64,000 nucleotides of DNA from Terrisporobacter glycolicus ATCC 14880 = DSM 1288 (GTDB taxonomy: Bacteria; Bacillota; Clostridia; Peptostreptococcales; Peptostreptococcaceae). The DNA lies in assembly GCF_036812735.1 (NCBI RefSeq), contig NZ_CP117523.1, positions 1,550,001 to 1,614,000 of the forward strand, read 5' to 3'. The notes under the pieces are model-generated. The model was not told where the DNA came from, did not search any database, and saw only the letters and a program-made list of their open reading frames with translations. Numbering within the stretch: the first letter of the stretch is position 1; each line of letters opens with the position of its first letter. The position numbers and the translations under genes were made by a program. Below, piece after piece: positions 9,104 through 17,671 of this stretch.

Positions 9104-10093
9104 ATGAGTAATGATGTTAAAATTATAAAAAAAGAAATAAGAAATTTTCTACTAATCAATTTTGGGATTATAGCCTTTATATCAATATTTTTATTTATTT
9201 CTTCATCAAAAACAAATGCTGAAGATTTAGCTGCTAACTTTGCTGTATTATTTATGTATATTCCAGCATTTTCAACTATTATAGTTTTAAAGAAAATTTC
9301 AAAATATGAGTTTAAACCTGAGATAGACAAATTTTTTAAGGTTTTTGCAATAGCTACAATTTTGAGGATAATTACTACAATAGGTGAATCATTTTTACCA
9401 AGTAGTGGGTGGTTATCATCAATTATAGATACTATTGTATCTGTATATCTTTTATATTTAGTATTAGTAAATAGTTATGAAATGAAAGATATAAATTTAT
9501 GTTTTGGTAAAAATTCTAAAAAAGTTGCAACCGTTATATTAATATTTATAGTAATTATTTTAGCTAGTAACATACCAGAATTTATAAATGGGCAAGTGAA
9601 CTCAGATAAACTTATGGAAAATATAGTAATGGCCATTATGAGTTTAATTGCTAATTTTTTAATCGGGTTTAATTTATTCTTTGGAGAAGAGTTTGGATGG
9701 AGATACTTCTTACAGCCTAGATTACAAAAGCTTTATGGTAAAAGAATAGGTGTAATAATTCTAGGTTTTATATGGGGGATTTGGCATGCTCCACTTTGCT
9801 TCACTCTTTACAGTCCCAAAACACCTTTATATTGTGTAGCTGGTCATGCACTCACTTGCATATTCTTAGGTATTTATTTAGGGTACGCTTATATGAAAAC
9901 GGAAAATATATGGGCTCCAATGTTGTTACACATGGTAAACAATGTTATTGGGATCATATTTGGAGGAGGATATACGGCAGTATACACATGGGAAATTCTT
10001 TTATATAGTATTTTAACTTATGCAATATTATTTACACCATTCTTACTCACTAAAGAGTATAAATCAAATAAAGAAAATGAAGTTTTATACTAG
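9104..10093 (+). CDS. CPBP family intramembrane glutamic endopeptidase
   Basis: A 329-residue membrane protein of the CPBP (Abi/CAAX protease) family. The catalytic motifs are in order: EEFGWR (about residues 204-209), GFIWGIWHAP (about residues 223-232) and LLHMVNN (about residues 275-281), with eight or so hydrophobic segments around them. Members process prenylated or other membrane substrates or protect bacteriocin producers; the target here is unknown. AAGGAGG lies upstream of the ATG. A strong terminator follows directly. Confidence 0.85.
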   Translation: MSNDVKIIKKEIRNFLLINFGIIAFISIFLFISSSKTNAEDLAANFAVLFMYIPAFSTIIVLKKISKYEFKPEIDKFFKVFAIATILRIITTIGESFLPSSGWLSSIIDTIVSVYLLYLVLVNSYEMKDINLCFGKNSKKVATVILIFIVIILASNIPEFINGQVNSDKLMENIVMAIMSLIANFLIGFNLFFGEEFGWRYFLQPRLQKLYGKRIGVIILGFIWGIWHAPLCFTLYSPKTPLYCVAGHALTCIFLGIYLGYAYMKTENIWAPMLLHMVNNVIGIIFGGGYTAVYTWEILLYSILTYAILFTPFLLTKEYKSNKENEVLY

Positions 10094-10098
10094 AACAA

Positions 10099-10150
10099 TA
10101 AAAATGTCCAAGGCTGTATCAATGATGATATGGTCTTGGACATTTTTATT
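10099..10150 (+). terminator. strong intrinsic terminator
   Basis: AAAAATGTCCAAG pairs with CTTGGACATTTTT over a 22-base loop that can itself pair in part. A T-rich tail follows. Confidence 0.85.
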
Positions 10151-10213
10151 TATTGTATTAGATTCGTTTTCGTGATATAAAATTTTAAAAAATAATGTTA
10201 ATTTAATTTAACG

Positions 10214-10227
10214 GTTAAATAATTAAC
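10214..10227. promoter_or_regulatory. candidate Rex operator upstream of the rnf operon
   Basis: GTTAAATAATTAAC is a perfect inverted repeat, GTTAA-N4-TTAAC. It matches the core of the Rex (NADH/NAD+ sensor) consensus TTGTTAA-N4-TTAACAA; the outer two bases on each side differ. It sits six bases upstream of the likely -35 box of the rseC-rnf operon. Regulation by Rex is inference. Confidence 0.45.
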
Positions 10228-10232
10228 TTTTA

Positions 10233-10261
10233 TTGTTTATGGACACGAGAGTTAATATTAT
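10233..10261 (+). promoter_or_regulatory. probable sigma-A promoter of the rseC-rnf operon
   Basis: TTGTTT and TATTAT are separated by 17 bases, about 75 bases before the GTG of the first gene. No terminator lies between this promoter and rnfB. Confidence 0.5.
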
Positions 10262-10338
10262 TTAGGCAAGAGAATAATTATTTATAAAAAATGTATTTGT
10301 AATGGAAGACACTAGAAGAAAGAATTGGAGGTAATACC

Positions 10339-10752
10339 GTGAAAAGGAATGAAGTTGGATATGTGGTAGAGCAAAATGATGATATCACTAAAATTAAGCT
10401 TGGAAGGCATAGTGAATGTAAAAACTGTGGGGCTTGTCCGGGAAACAATAATTTAATCGTATCTGTAAACAATACCATAGGAGCAAAAGTTGGAGATAAG
10501 GTATGTGTTCAAATTCAACAGGATAATATAGTTCCGTCGGTTTATATAGTTTATATTCAGCCGCTATTACTAGTATTTATGGGATCTATAATTGGATATT
10601 TAGTTTCTGTATACACACATAAATCAGCCACAGTGTTAAAAGTAGTATTTGGAGCTATCTTCTTTATCATATCAATAATATTTATTAAAGTAGCAGATAA
10701 AAAAGCAGGTAAGAGAAATAACTTACCTACTATAATTAAAATTATTTCTTAA
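10339..10752 (+). CDS. rseC: SoxR-reducing/RseC-like membrane protein
   Basis: A 137-residue protein of the RseC/MucC family, which in other bacteria is linked to Rnf-type complexes that keep SoxR reduced. It has a Cys cluster CKNCGACPG (about residues 29-37), a beta-rich N-terminal domain (VGDKVCVQI), and two membrane segments in the C-terminal half. The GTG start is supported by GGAGGT six bases upstream. It opens the rnf operon, 43 bases ahead of rnfC, as in many Clostridia. A role in Rnf assembly or Fe-S handling is likely but inferred. Confidence 0.85.
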   Translation: MKRNEVGYVVEQNDDITKIKLGRHSECKNCGACPGNNNLIVSVNNTIGAKVGDKVCVQIQQDNIVPSVYIVYIQPLLLVFMGSIIGYLVSVYTHKSATVLKVVFGAIFFIISIIFIKVADKKAGKRNNLPTIIKIIS

Positions 10753-10795
10753 AATAGATCAACTGTAATAATTTCTTATAAAGGGGAGGTAGAAA

Positions 10796-12124
10796 ATGTT
10801 TAAAAATTTTTATGGAGGAATTCATCCCAAAGATAATAAACAACTTTCAAGTAAAGTTCCTATAGAGATAGCTCCTATTCCAAAAAAAGTGGTAATACCT
10901 ATTAGACAACATATTGGAGCAGAAGCAGTCCCTGTAGTTGAAAAAGGGGATATAGTAAAAAAAGGACAGTTAATAGCGAAACAACAAGGATTTGTATCGA
11001 GTAATATTCATTCATCCATATGTGGAGAAGTGGTTGATATTTGTCTTTATAACAATGGCACTATCGGAAAGTGCTTATCCGTAATTATAGAAAGTAATGG
11101 AGAAGATGAATGGGCAGAAGATACTTTGGTTTATAGAGACTATGAAAAATTATATGTAAGTGAATTAAAACAAATAATTCAAGATTTGGGAGTAGTAGGA
11201 ATGGGAGGAGCAACTTTTCCAACTCATGTTAAATTATCACCAAATAAAAAAGTGGATACTCTTATTTTAAATGGAGCAGAGTGCGAGCCATATTTAAATG
11301 CAGATAACAGAATACTTGTGGAATATACAGAAAAAGTAATTAAAGGAACTAAAATAGTTATGAAAATCTTAGGTGTTACTAAGGTATACATTGGTGTGGA
11401 AGACAACAAGAAGGAAGCTATTGAAAAATTAAAAGAAGAGTTATTAAGAATAAATGAAGGAAAAACAGATATAGAAATTGTGCAACTTCCTACTAAATAT
11501 CCTCAAGGAGCAGAAAAAATGCTAATAAAATCTATTACAGGAAGAGAAGTTCCATCAGGAGGACTGCCTACAGATGTTTCTGTAGTAGTAGAAAATGTGG
11601 GAACTATTGTTGCAATTTACGACGCAGTTTGCAGTGGAAAACCAGTAATAGAAAGAGTAGTTACAGTAAGTGGAGAAGGAGTAGCACATCCTAAGAATTT
11701 ACTTCTAAAAATAGGAACAACTTTTGAAGATGCTATTTCCTATTGTGGAGGAGTAAAGGAAGAATATAAAAAAGTAATAATGGGTGGGCCAATGATGGGA
11801 TTTGCAGAGTATACATTAGACATTCCCGTAGTAAAAGGTACTTCAGGCATATTGTTACTAACAGAAAAAGAAACAAATATTCAAAAACAATATCCTTGCA
11901 TAAAATGTGGTAGATGTGTTCAAGCATGTCCTATAGGCTTATTACCGTGCACCTTGGCAAATCTTAGTGATAAAGATGCATATTTGTTAGCAAAGGAAGA
12001 ATACAACTTGTTAGATTGTATAGAGTGTGGAAGTTGTGCTTATTCATGTCCAGCTAAGAGAAAAATAGTTCAAAGCATAAGATATGCTAAAAGACAGTGT
12101 CACGCGCAAGGTAATAAAAAATAA
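10796..12124 (+). CDS. rnfC: Rnf complex subunit C, NADH-binding Fe-S subunit
   Basis: Peripheral subunit of the Rnf ferredoxin:NAD+ oxidoreductase that oxidises or forms NADH. At 442 residues it is normal for clostridial RnfC. The N-terminal biotinyl/lipoyl-like domain is visible (HIGAEAVPVVEKGDIVKKGQ), and the flavin/NADH-binding core contains GVVGMGGATFPTHVK. Two 4Fe-4S motifs lie at the end: CIKCGRCVQACP (about residue 367) and CIECGSCAYSCP (about residue 407). AAGGGGAGGT precedes the ATG. It lies 17 bases ahead of rnfD. Confidence 0.96.
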   Translation: MFKNFYGGIHPKDNKQLSSKVPIEIAPIPKKVVIPIRQHIGAEAVPVVEKGDIVKKGQLIAKQQGFVSSNIHSSICGEVVDICLYNNGTIGKCLSVIIESNGEDEWAEDTLVYRDYEKLYVSELKQIIQDLGVVGMGGATFPTHVKLSPNKKVDTLILNGAECEPYLNADNRILVEYTEKVIKGTKIVMKILGVTKVYIGVEDNKKEAIEKLKEELLRINEGKTDIEIVQLPTKYPQGAEKMLIKSITGREVPSGGLPTDVSVVVENVGTIVAIYDAVCSGKPVIERVVTVSGEGVAHPKNLLLKIGTTFEDAISYCGGVKEEYKKVIMGGPMMGFAEYTLDIPVVKGTSGILLLTEKETNIQKQYPCIKCGRCVQACPIGLLPCTLANLSDKDAYLLAKEEYNLLDCIECGSCAYSCPAKRKIVQSIRYAKRQCHAQGNKK

Positions 12125-12141
12125 GAAAAGGAGGTGCAACT

Positions 12142-13119
12142 ATGAATACAGTATCATCATCACCCCATATAAGTTGTGATGAATCAGTTCCGAAGATAAT
12201 GTGGAATGTAGTATTTGCCTTAGTTCCAGCAGCACTATTTGGTGTGATTTATTTTAAAACTAATGCTTTAATAATAGTTATAGTAAGTATTTTAAGTGCT
12301 GTCTTAGCCGAATATTTAGTACAAAAATTTAGAAAACAATTTATATCTATTTCTGACGGAAGTGCAGTATTAACCGGTTTATTATTAGCAATGTGTATGC
12401 CACCTACAATTCCGGCATATATGGTTGGAATCGGAGCAGCCATCGCTATAGTTATAGGGAAACATTCCATGGGAGGTCTTGGTCAAAATATATTTAACCC
12501 AGCTCATATTGGTAGAGCAGCTTTGATGGTATCTTGGCCAGTAGCTATGACTACTTGGTCACAAGTTACAACAAGTGTAGATGCAGTAACTTCAGCTACG
12601 CCTCTTAATATAGCAAAAATGCAAGGTTATGATGTTTTAATACAAACTTATGGTGGCAATTTGGAACTTTATAAAGCATTGTTTTTTGGAACAAGAAATG
12701 GATGTATAGGAGAAACATGTACGATTTTACTTCTTCTAGGAGGAGCATATTTAATTTATAAAAAATATGTAAACTGGCAAATTCCAGTAGTAATGATAGG
12801 CACAGTGGGAATTTTCACTTGGATATTTGGAGCAAATGGATTTTTTACTGGTGATCCAGCATTTCATATGATGGCTGGTGGATTGGTAATAGGTGCATTT
12901 TTCATGGCAACAGACATGGTTACCATTCCTATAACGAAAAAAGGACAGTTAATATTTGCTTTTGGAGCAGGATTGATTACGGCAATAATAAGATTACAAG
13001 GCGGATATCCAGAAGGCGTTTGTTACTCAATATTATTAATGAATGCACTTACACCATTGATAGATAGGCTAGTGAAACCAAAGATATTTGGTCATAAGGG
13101 GGTTTCACAAGATGTCTAA
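12142..13119 (+). CDS. rnfD: Rnf complex subunit D, flavinylated membrane subunit
   Basis: A 325-residue integral membrane subunit of Rnf with eight or more hydrophobic helices. The segment DAVTSATPL contains the threonine that carries covalently bound FMN in this family; by count it is Thr153. GGLGQNIFNPAHIGRAALM before it is also conserved in RnfD/NqrB. AAAAGGAGG lies upstream of the ATG. The last eight bases overlap the start of rnfG, which suggests translational coupling. Confidence 0.95.
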   Translation: MNTVSSSPHISCDESVPKIMWNVVFALVPAALFGVIYFKTNALIIVIVSILSAVLAEYLVQKFRKQFISISDGSAVLTGLLLAMCMPPTIPAYMVGIGAAIAIVIGKHSMGGLGQNIFNPAHIGRAALMVSWPVAMTTWSQVTTSVDAVTSATPLNIAKMQGYDVLIQTYGGNLELYKALFFGTRNGCIGETCTILLLLGGAYLIYKKYVNWQIPVVMIGTVGIFTWIFGANGFFTGDPAFHMMAGGLVIGAFFMATDMVTIPITKKGQLIFAFGAGLITAIIRLQGGYPEGVCYSILLMNALTPLIDRLVKPKIFGHKGVSQDV

Positions 13120-13672
13120 AAAAGAAGATAATAAAGGAACCATATTCAAAATTACTTTAAATTTAACCGTAGCATGTTTTGCTTGCAGCTTGATAATAGC
13201 TTTAGTTTATTTTGTTACAGCTCCAGTTGCAGCTAAAAATGCAGAAATTCTAAAAAATGAATCTATGAAAGCTTTGATTAAAGAAGCGAATGATTTCAAA
13301 ACTATAAAAGGCAAAAGTGAATTTTATGAAGCATTAAAAGATAATAAAACTATTGGTTATATAACTCAAAGTGAGACTAAAGGATATGGTGGAACAATTA
13401 AATTGTTAGTAGCCGTTGATACAAAGGGTCAAGTAATTGGATACAATGTGTTAAGCCATAATGAGACACCAGGTCTAGGAGACAAAACAACTAAATCTCC
13501 ATTTAAAGACCAATTTAAAGGTAAAAATATAGACCACTTAGTTGTTACTAAAGATCATTCTGATAAAGATGATGTTCAAGCTATAACAGGTGCCACAATT
13601 TCATCAAGAGCAGTTACAAAGGGTATACATGAAGCTGTCCAACAGGTAAATGAATATATAGGAGGTAAGTAA
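13112..13672 (+). CDS. rnfG: Rnf complex subunit G, FMN-binding subunit
   Basis: A 186-residue protein with one N-terminal membrane anchor (about residues 12-36) and an extracytoplasmic FMN-binding domain. The motif ITGATISS near the C-terminus holds the FMN-linked threonine, about Thr162 by count. SHNETPGLGDK is also typical. The ATG at 13112 is preferred over an upstream in-frame TTG because AGGGGG lies at the right distance and the resulting N-terminus (MSKKEDNKG) is usual. It overlaps rnfD by eight bases. Confidence 0.94.
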   Translation: MSKKEDNKGTIFKITLNLTVACFACSLIIALVYFVTAPVAAKNAEILKNESMKALIKEANDFKTIKGKSEFYEALKDNKTIGYITQSETKGYGGTIKLLVAVDTKGQVIGYNVLSHNETPGLGDKTTKSPFKDQFKGKNIDHLVVTKDHSDKDDVQAITGATISSRAVTKGIHEAVQQVNEYIGGK

Positions 13673-13673
13673 T

Positions 13674-14303
13674 ATGACAAGTAAAGAGCTGTGGAAGGTT
13701 TTCTCAAAAGGCATATATAACGAAAATCCTATATTCAGATTAGCACTTAGTTTATGTCCAGCTTTAGCCGTTACGTCCAGTGCAATAAATGCCCTTACTA
13801 TGGGCTTATGTGTGTTATTTGTTATAACAGCAAATAACACAGTAGTATCTTTAACAAGAAAATTTGTAAATAGTAAAGTACGTGTCCCTGTATATATAAC
13901 CTTTATTGCAACTATTGTTACGGTTGTTCAGCTTGTTTTACAAGCCTATGCTCCAAAACTATATAGTGACCTAGGCATATATTTATCTCTTATAGTTGTA
14001 TTTGCTATTATATTAGCTCGTGCGGAAGTTTTTGCATCAAAAAATAAAGTTTTACCTTCTTTTCTAGATGGACTTGGAATGGGATGTGGATTCACAATAG
14101 CAATGGTAACTATAGGAATAATAAGAGAATGCTTAGGAAATGGGACTATATTTGGAATGACTGTAATGGGTTCTTGGTATAATCCTGCATTAATTATGAT
14201 ATTGCCACCGGGGGCGTTTATATTAATAGGATATATTATGGGAGCAATGAAGTTGTATGACAAAAAAATAGAAATGAAGAAATATGAGGTGGGTGAAAAT
14301 TAA
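13674..14303 (+). CDS. rnfE: Rnf complex subunit E
   Basis: A 209-residue integral membrane subunit of Rnf with about six helices, homologous to RnfA and NqrD. The opening (WKVFSKGIYNENPIFRLALSL) and the segment LDGLGMGCGFTIAM match the family; a Cys in this region is among those that bind the intramembrane Fe-S cluster shared with RnfA. The start is one base after the rnfG stop. Its TAA overlaps the ATG of rnfA (TAATG). Confidence 0.95.
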   Translation: MTSKELWKVFSKGIYNENPIFRLALSLCPALAVTSSAINALTMGLCVLFVITANNTVVSLTRKFVNSKVRVPVYITFIATIVTVVQLVLQAYAPKLYSDLGIYLSLIVVFAIILARAEVFASKNKVLPSFLDGLGMGCGFTIAMVTIGIIRECLGNGTIFGMTVMGSWYNPALIMILPPGAFILIGYIMGAMKLYDKKIEMKKYEVGEN

Positions 14304-14878
14304 TGAAGGAATATTTGTTTTTATTTATTTCAACTATCCTAGTAAATAACTTTGTGCTAACACGTTTCTTAGGACTTTGTATATTCTTTGGAGTTTCTAA
14401 AAATTTAAATGCATCAGTTGGTATGGGGATGGCAGTAACTTCCGTTATGACACTAAGCACTATTTTATCATGGTTAGTTATGCATTTTGTTCTAATTCCA
14501 TTGAACTTAATGTTTTTGAAAACAGTTGTATTTGTACTTTTAATAGCAAGTTTTGTTCAGCTTCTGGAGTTGATTATAAAGAAATATTCACCAACTCTTT
14601 ATGGAATGTGGGGAATATACTTACTATTAATAGCTACTAACTGTGTAGTACTTGGAGTACCACTAATAAATGCAGAAAATAATTATCCTTTTATGATGAG
14701 CGTAGTAGAAGCTCTAGGGTCAGGAATAGGTTTCGCCCTTGCAATAACTGTAATGGCAAGTTTAAGAGAAAAATTAGTCTATGCTGATGTCCCAAAAGCT
14801 CTACAAGGTATGCCAATAGCATTTATCATAGCAGGTATGTTGGCACTATCTTTTTTAGGCTTTTCAGGAATGTTGTAG
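14303..14878 (+). CDS. rnfA: Rnf complex subunit A
   Basis: A 191-residue membrane subunit with six hydrophobic helices. It pairs with RnfE in an inverted arrangement around an Fe-S cluster. NNFVLTRFLGLCIFFGVSK (about residues 15-33) and TNCVVLGVPL (about residues 112-121) are characteristic, each supplying a conserved Cys. It overlaps rnfE by one base and precedes rnfB by 14 bases. Confidence 0.95.
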   Translation: MKEYLFLFISTILVNNFVLTRFLGLCIFFGVSKNLNASVGMGMAVTSVMTLSTILSWLVMHFVLIPLNLMFLKTVVFVLLIASFVQLLELIIKKYSPTLYGMWGIYLLLIATNCVVLGVPLINAENNYPFMMSVVEALGSGIGFALAITVMASLREKLVYADVPKALQGMPIAFIIAGMLALSFLGFSGML

Positions 14879-14892
14879 GGGAGGGATAAAAT

Positions 14893-15705
14893 ATGGAAGT
14901 AGCTATATTAATAGTAATACTGATGACTTGCGTAGGCCTTTTATTTGGTTTCATATTAGCCATAGCAAATAAAAAATTTGAAGTAGAAGTAAATCCATTA
15001 ATACACATGGTGGAAGATGTATTACCAAAAGGACAATGTGGTGCCTGTGGATACGCAGGGTGCTTAGCTTATGCAGAAGCCGTAGTTATAGACGAAGACG
15101 TTTTGCCTAATTTATGTATACCTGGAAAAGAAGTTGTAGCAAAAAGAGTAGCTGAATTAACTGGAAAATTTGCAGAAGAAATAGAGCCTAGATATGCTTA
15201 TATTCACTGCGATGGTTGTAAAGATAATAGTGTTGATAAATATGAATATGATGGAATACAAGATTGCATAAGTGCCAACATTTTTCTAAATGGACCAAAA
15301 GCTTGTGAATATGGATGCTTAGGACTTGGAACATGTGTAAAAAACTGTCCATTTGATGCCATAAAAATGGGTGAAAATAATTTGCCTGTAGTAAACAAAA
15401 ACAGATGTACAGGTTGTGGTAAATGTGAAAATGCTTGTCCTAAAAAAGTTATTTCTATGGTCCCTATAGATGCTCATGTGCAAGTAAAATGCAACAATAA
15501 AGATATAAGAGCAGTTTCAAAAAAATTCTGTAGTGTATCTTGCTTAGGGTGTGGTGTTTGTGCTAAAAAATGTGAACACGAAGCAATCAAGGTTGAAAAC
15601 AACTTGGCTATTGTGGATAGTGATATTTGCATAGTGAAATGCTCAAATCCTACATGTGTAGAAAAATGTCCATCGAAGTCTATAAAAGTTGTAAAAAATA
15701 AATAA
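14893..15705 (+). CDS. rnfB: Rnf complex subunit B, polyferredoxin
   Basis: Entry point for electrons from ferredoxin. The 270-residue protein has an N-terminal membrane anchor (about residues 3-25). Next comes the GQCGACGYAGC...C motif of the Fe-S (ACS gamma-like) domain, and then several ferredoxin-type motifs: CVKNCPFDAI, RCTGCGKCENACPKKVI, CLGCGVCAKKCEHEAI and a last CVEKCP. GGGGAGGG precedes the ATG. Last gene of the operon; a terminator follows after 20 bases. Confidence 0.96.
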   Translation: MEVAILIVILMTCVGLLFGFILAIANKKFEVEVNPLIHMVEDVLPKGQCGACGYAGCLAYAEAVVIDEDVLPNLCIPGKEVVAKRVAELTGKFAEEIEPRYAYIHCDGCKDNSVDKYEYDGIQDCISANIFLNGPKACEYGCLGLGTCVKNCPFDAIKMGENNLPVVNKNRCTGCGKCENACPKKVISMVPIDAHVQVKCNNKDIRAVSKKFCSVSCLGCGVCAKKCEHEAIKVENNLAIVDSDICIVKCSNPTCVEKCPSKSIKVVKNK

Positions 15706-15724
15706 AAAACTTTAATGAAAATAT

Positions 15725-15772
15725 AAAACTCTATCTTGGTATGTATTACAATTACTATGATAGAGTTTTTTA
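15725..15772 (+). terminator. terminator of the rnf operon
   Basis: AAAACTCTATC pairs with GATAGAGTTTT, ending in a run of six Ts. The loop is about 24 bases. Confidence 0.85.
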
Positions 15773-15792
15773 ATTAATAAGGGGGTAACTAT

Positions 15793-16179
15793 ATGAAATC
15801 AGAAATTAATCTTATTACAATTTGGACAGATGAAATAGACAGAATGAGAAGTTTTTATAATCAAGTTCTTGGATTTAGAATTAAAAATGACCTTGGAGAA
15901 TATGTGGAATTTGATAATACGGGAGTAAGATTTGCCATTTGCTTGAGAAATGTTATGAACGGATATAGTAATGAATATAGTAAAAAAGCAGATGGGCAGT
16001 CTTTTGAACTAGCTTTTCCATGCGAAAATCCAAATGATGTTGATAAATCATTTAAGCAATTGATTTCAATGGGTGCAACTTCTATTCAAGAACCACAGAA
16101 TATGCCCTGGAGCCAAAGGACTGCATTATTTGCAGACCCAGATGGTAACATACATGAAATTTTTGCAGAGATAATTTAA
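15793..16179 (+). CDS. VOC superfamily protein (glyoxalase/bleomycin-resistance fold)
   Basis: A 128-residue single-domain pair of beta-alpha-beta-beta-beta units. It opens with EINLITIWTDEIDRMRSFYNQVLGF and closes with ALFADPDGNIHEIF, the usual metal-site and dimer motifs of the vicinal oxygen chelate superfamily. Substrates of such small proteins range from metabolites to drugs, so none is assigned. AGGGGGT lies upstream. It is a single-gene unit and begins a long run of small accessory genes. Confidence 0.8.
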   Translation: MKSEINLITIWTDEIDRMRSFYNQVLGFRIKNDLGEYVEFDNTGVRFAICLRNVMNGYSNEYSKKADGQSFELAFPCENPNDVDKSFKQLISMGATSIQEPQNMPWSQRTALFADPDGNIHEIFAEII

Positions 16180-16204
16180 TTATAATGATTGATTTAACGG
16201 TTGC

Positions 16205-16402
16205 TTATAAATTATATATAAGTAAGCAAATATAAATTAAAATAAAACTAATTGAAATAAGTAATACAATGTACTGAGATTTTTTGCTTAATTTTGAAAA
16301 AATTTTATCTAAAATAATATCATCACATAAGTTAAAAATAATTATAATAAAAGTAGAAATAGTAATAGCCGTTGCTAATAAAAGAGCTAGGTATACTGGC
16401 AT
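16205..16402 (-). CDS. small two-helix membrane protein
   Basis: A 65-residue reading frame on the minus strand with GGAGGT exactly six bases before its ATG, the strongest argument that it is real. Two hydrophobic segments (about residues 3-24 and 44-63) flank a short charged hairpin (DDIILDKIFSKLSKKS). It lies between two plus-strand genes. No family is recognised. Confidence 0.6.
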   Translation of the reverse strand: MPVYLALLLATAITISTFIIIIFNLCDDIILDKIFSKLSKKSQYIVLLISISFILIYICLLIYNL

Positions 16403-16546
16403 AACAGTACCTCCATGAAAATATTATAGTAATTAAATTGTATCATAGTGAATCCATAATCTCTTCGTTTTGTTTTATTAATTTAATATATTGACAAATA
16501 TATTCTAATTCTATCTATTTATATTTGTTTTGTGGAGGTGATAAAG

Positions 16547-16975
16547 ATGTATGTTAAGATTTGTAATGACTGTGATGAACAAGAGTTTTTTAAATCAATT
16601 CGTATAAACGGTTTACTGAATTACAATATGAAAAAAACAAATGGTAAATTAAAGGTTCCAAATATGGAGGTTGTTAATATAGCACGCAATGAAGAAGGGT
16701 TTATAGTAGGGGGGATTTCAGGTGTTACTTATTTATCATCTTTAGAAATAGAGGTTCTTTGGGTACAGGAGGATTATAGAGCTCAAAAGATTGCATCTCG
16801 TTTGTTGAAAGAAATCGAGGAACAGGCTAAGAATGTAGGATGTCAGATTGCTCACCTGACTACTTATTCTTTTCAAGCTCCACATTTTTATGTAAAGCAA
16901 GGATATGTAATTTGTGGTGAAATTAAGGGTTTTCCTGATAACATTAGGTTATATACTTTAAAGAAGAATCTATAA
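16547..16975 (+). CDS. GNAT family N-acetyltransferase
   Basis: A 142-residue acetyl-CoA-dependent transferase. The signature VQEDYRAQKIASRLLKEIEE (about residues 71-90) is the acetyl-CoA pyrophosphate loop (Q/R-x-x-G/A pattern with Ala in place of Gly). FYVKQGYVICGE near the end is the usual C-terminal strand. The ATG at 16547 is preferred to an in-frame GTG because GGAGGTG lies six bases upstream. The acceptor is unknown. Confidence 0.82.
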   Translation: MYVKICNDCDEQEFFKSIRINGLLNYNMKKTNGKLKVPNMEVVNIARNEEGFIVGGISGVTYLSSLEIEVLWVQEDYRAQKIASRLLKEIEEQAKNVGCQIAHLTTYSFQAPHFYVKQGYVICGEIKGFPDNIRLYTLKKNL

Positions 16976-17092
16976 TTTTTAATGAAACCTAATAGTGCAA
17001 TTGAAAGTTAGATTATTTTTATTATCGCAAGTATTCATAAATCATAAACAAGTAAAGCGCATTAAATAGCAGTATTAAGGAGGAAAATAAAT

Positions 17093-17458
17093 ATGATAAT
17101 TAATTGGATTACTATCAAAGTCAAGGATTTTGAAAAATCAAAAGAATTCTATGGGGATTTTTTAGGAATGAAATCAGAAAAGGAATTTTCACCTAAGGAA
17201 TCTATGTGTATAGCTTTTTTTGTAGCAGAGAATGGAATGAAAATTGAATTAATTTATGATAAAAATTTAAAATTAGAAAATTCAGCCAATAGTAATATTT
17301 CCGTTGGGATTTATTCATCAAACTATGATGATCTTTTAAAGAAAGGTCGAGAAAATAATATTATTTCTAGTGAACCAGCAGTTTTAGGTGAACATATGGA
17401 GTGCTTCTTTGTAAATGATCCAAACGGTGTTGGAGTACAAATTATTAAGGGAGAATAA
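17093..17458 (+). CDS. VOC superfamily protein
   Basis: A 121-residue glyoxalase/bleomycin-resistance-fold protein beginning INWITIKVKDFEKSKEFYGDFLGM and ending FVNDPNGVGVQI. AAGGAGG precedes the ATG. It differs clearly in sequence from the VOC gene at 15793, so it is not a recent duplicate. The substrate is unknown. Confidence 0.8.
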   Translation: MIINWITIKVKDFEKSKEFYGDFLGMKSEKEFSPKESMCIAFFVAENGMKIELIYDKNLKLENSANSNISVGIYSSNYDDLLKKGRENNIISSEPAVLGEHMECFFVNDPNGVGVQIIKGE

Positions 17459-17627
17459 TATAAATTTCAAATTTGTGACTTAATATTTTATATCTAATTT
17501 ATCATGAAGTCAGACGTTTATAAATTAAAGGATACAATAAATATATAACTGTTATACATTACGAAAAAAGTAGAAAATTGTAAAAATATGTGTAACAAAA
17601 TATCATAAAAATAATATCTTATATTAC

Positions 17628-17648
17628 AGGCAATCTTAAAGGTTGTCT
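17628..17648 (+). promoter_or_regulatory. hairpin just upstream of the appendage-like gene
   Basis: AGGCAATCTT and AAGGTTGTCT can pair over ten positions if G-U pairs are allowed, ending eight bases before the ribosome binding site. It is probably an mRNA 5' hairpin. It has no T run, so it is not a terminator. Confidence 0.4.
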
Positions 17649-17671
17649 AGTTAAAAGGAGATGAAATTATT

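Noticed and set aside
9772..10008. 78-codon plus-strand frame inside the CPBP protease gene
   Set aside because: It lies within the motif-bearing region of the protease in another frame and has no ribosome binding site.
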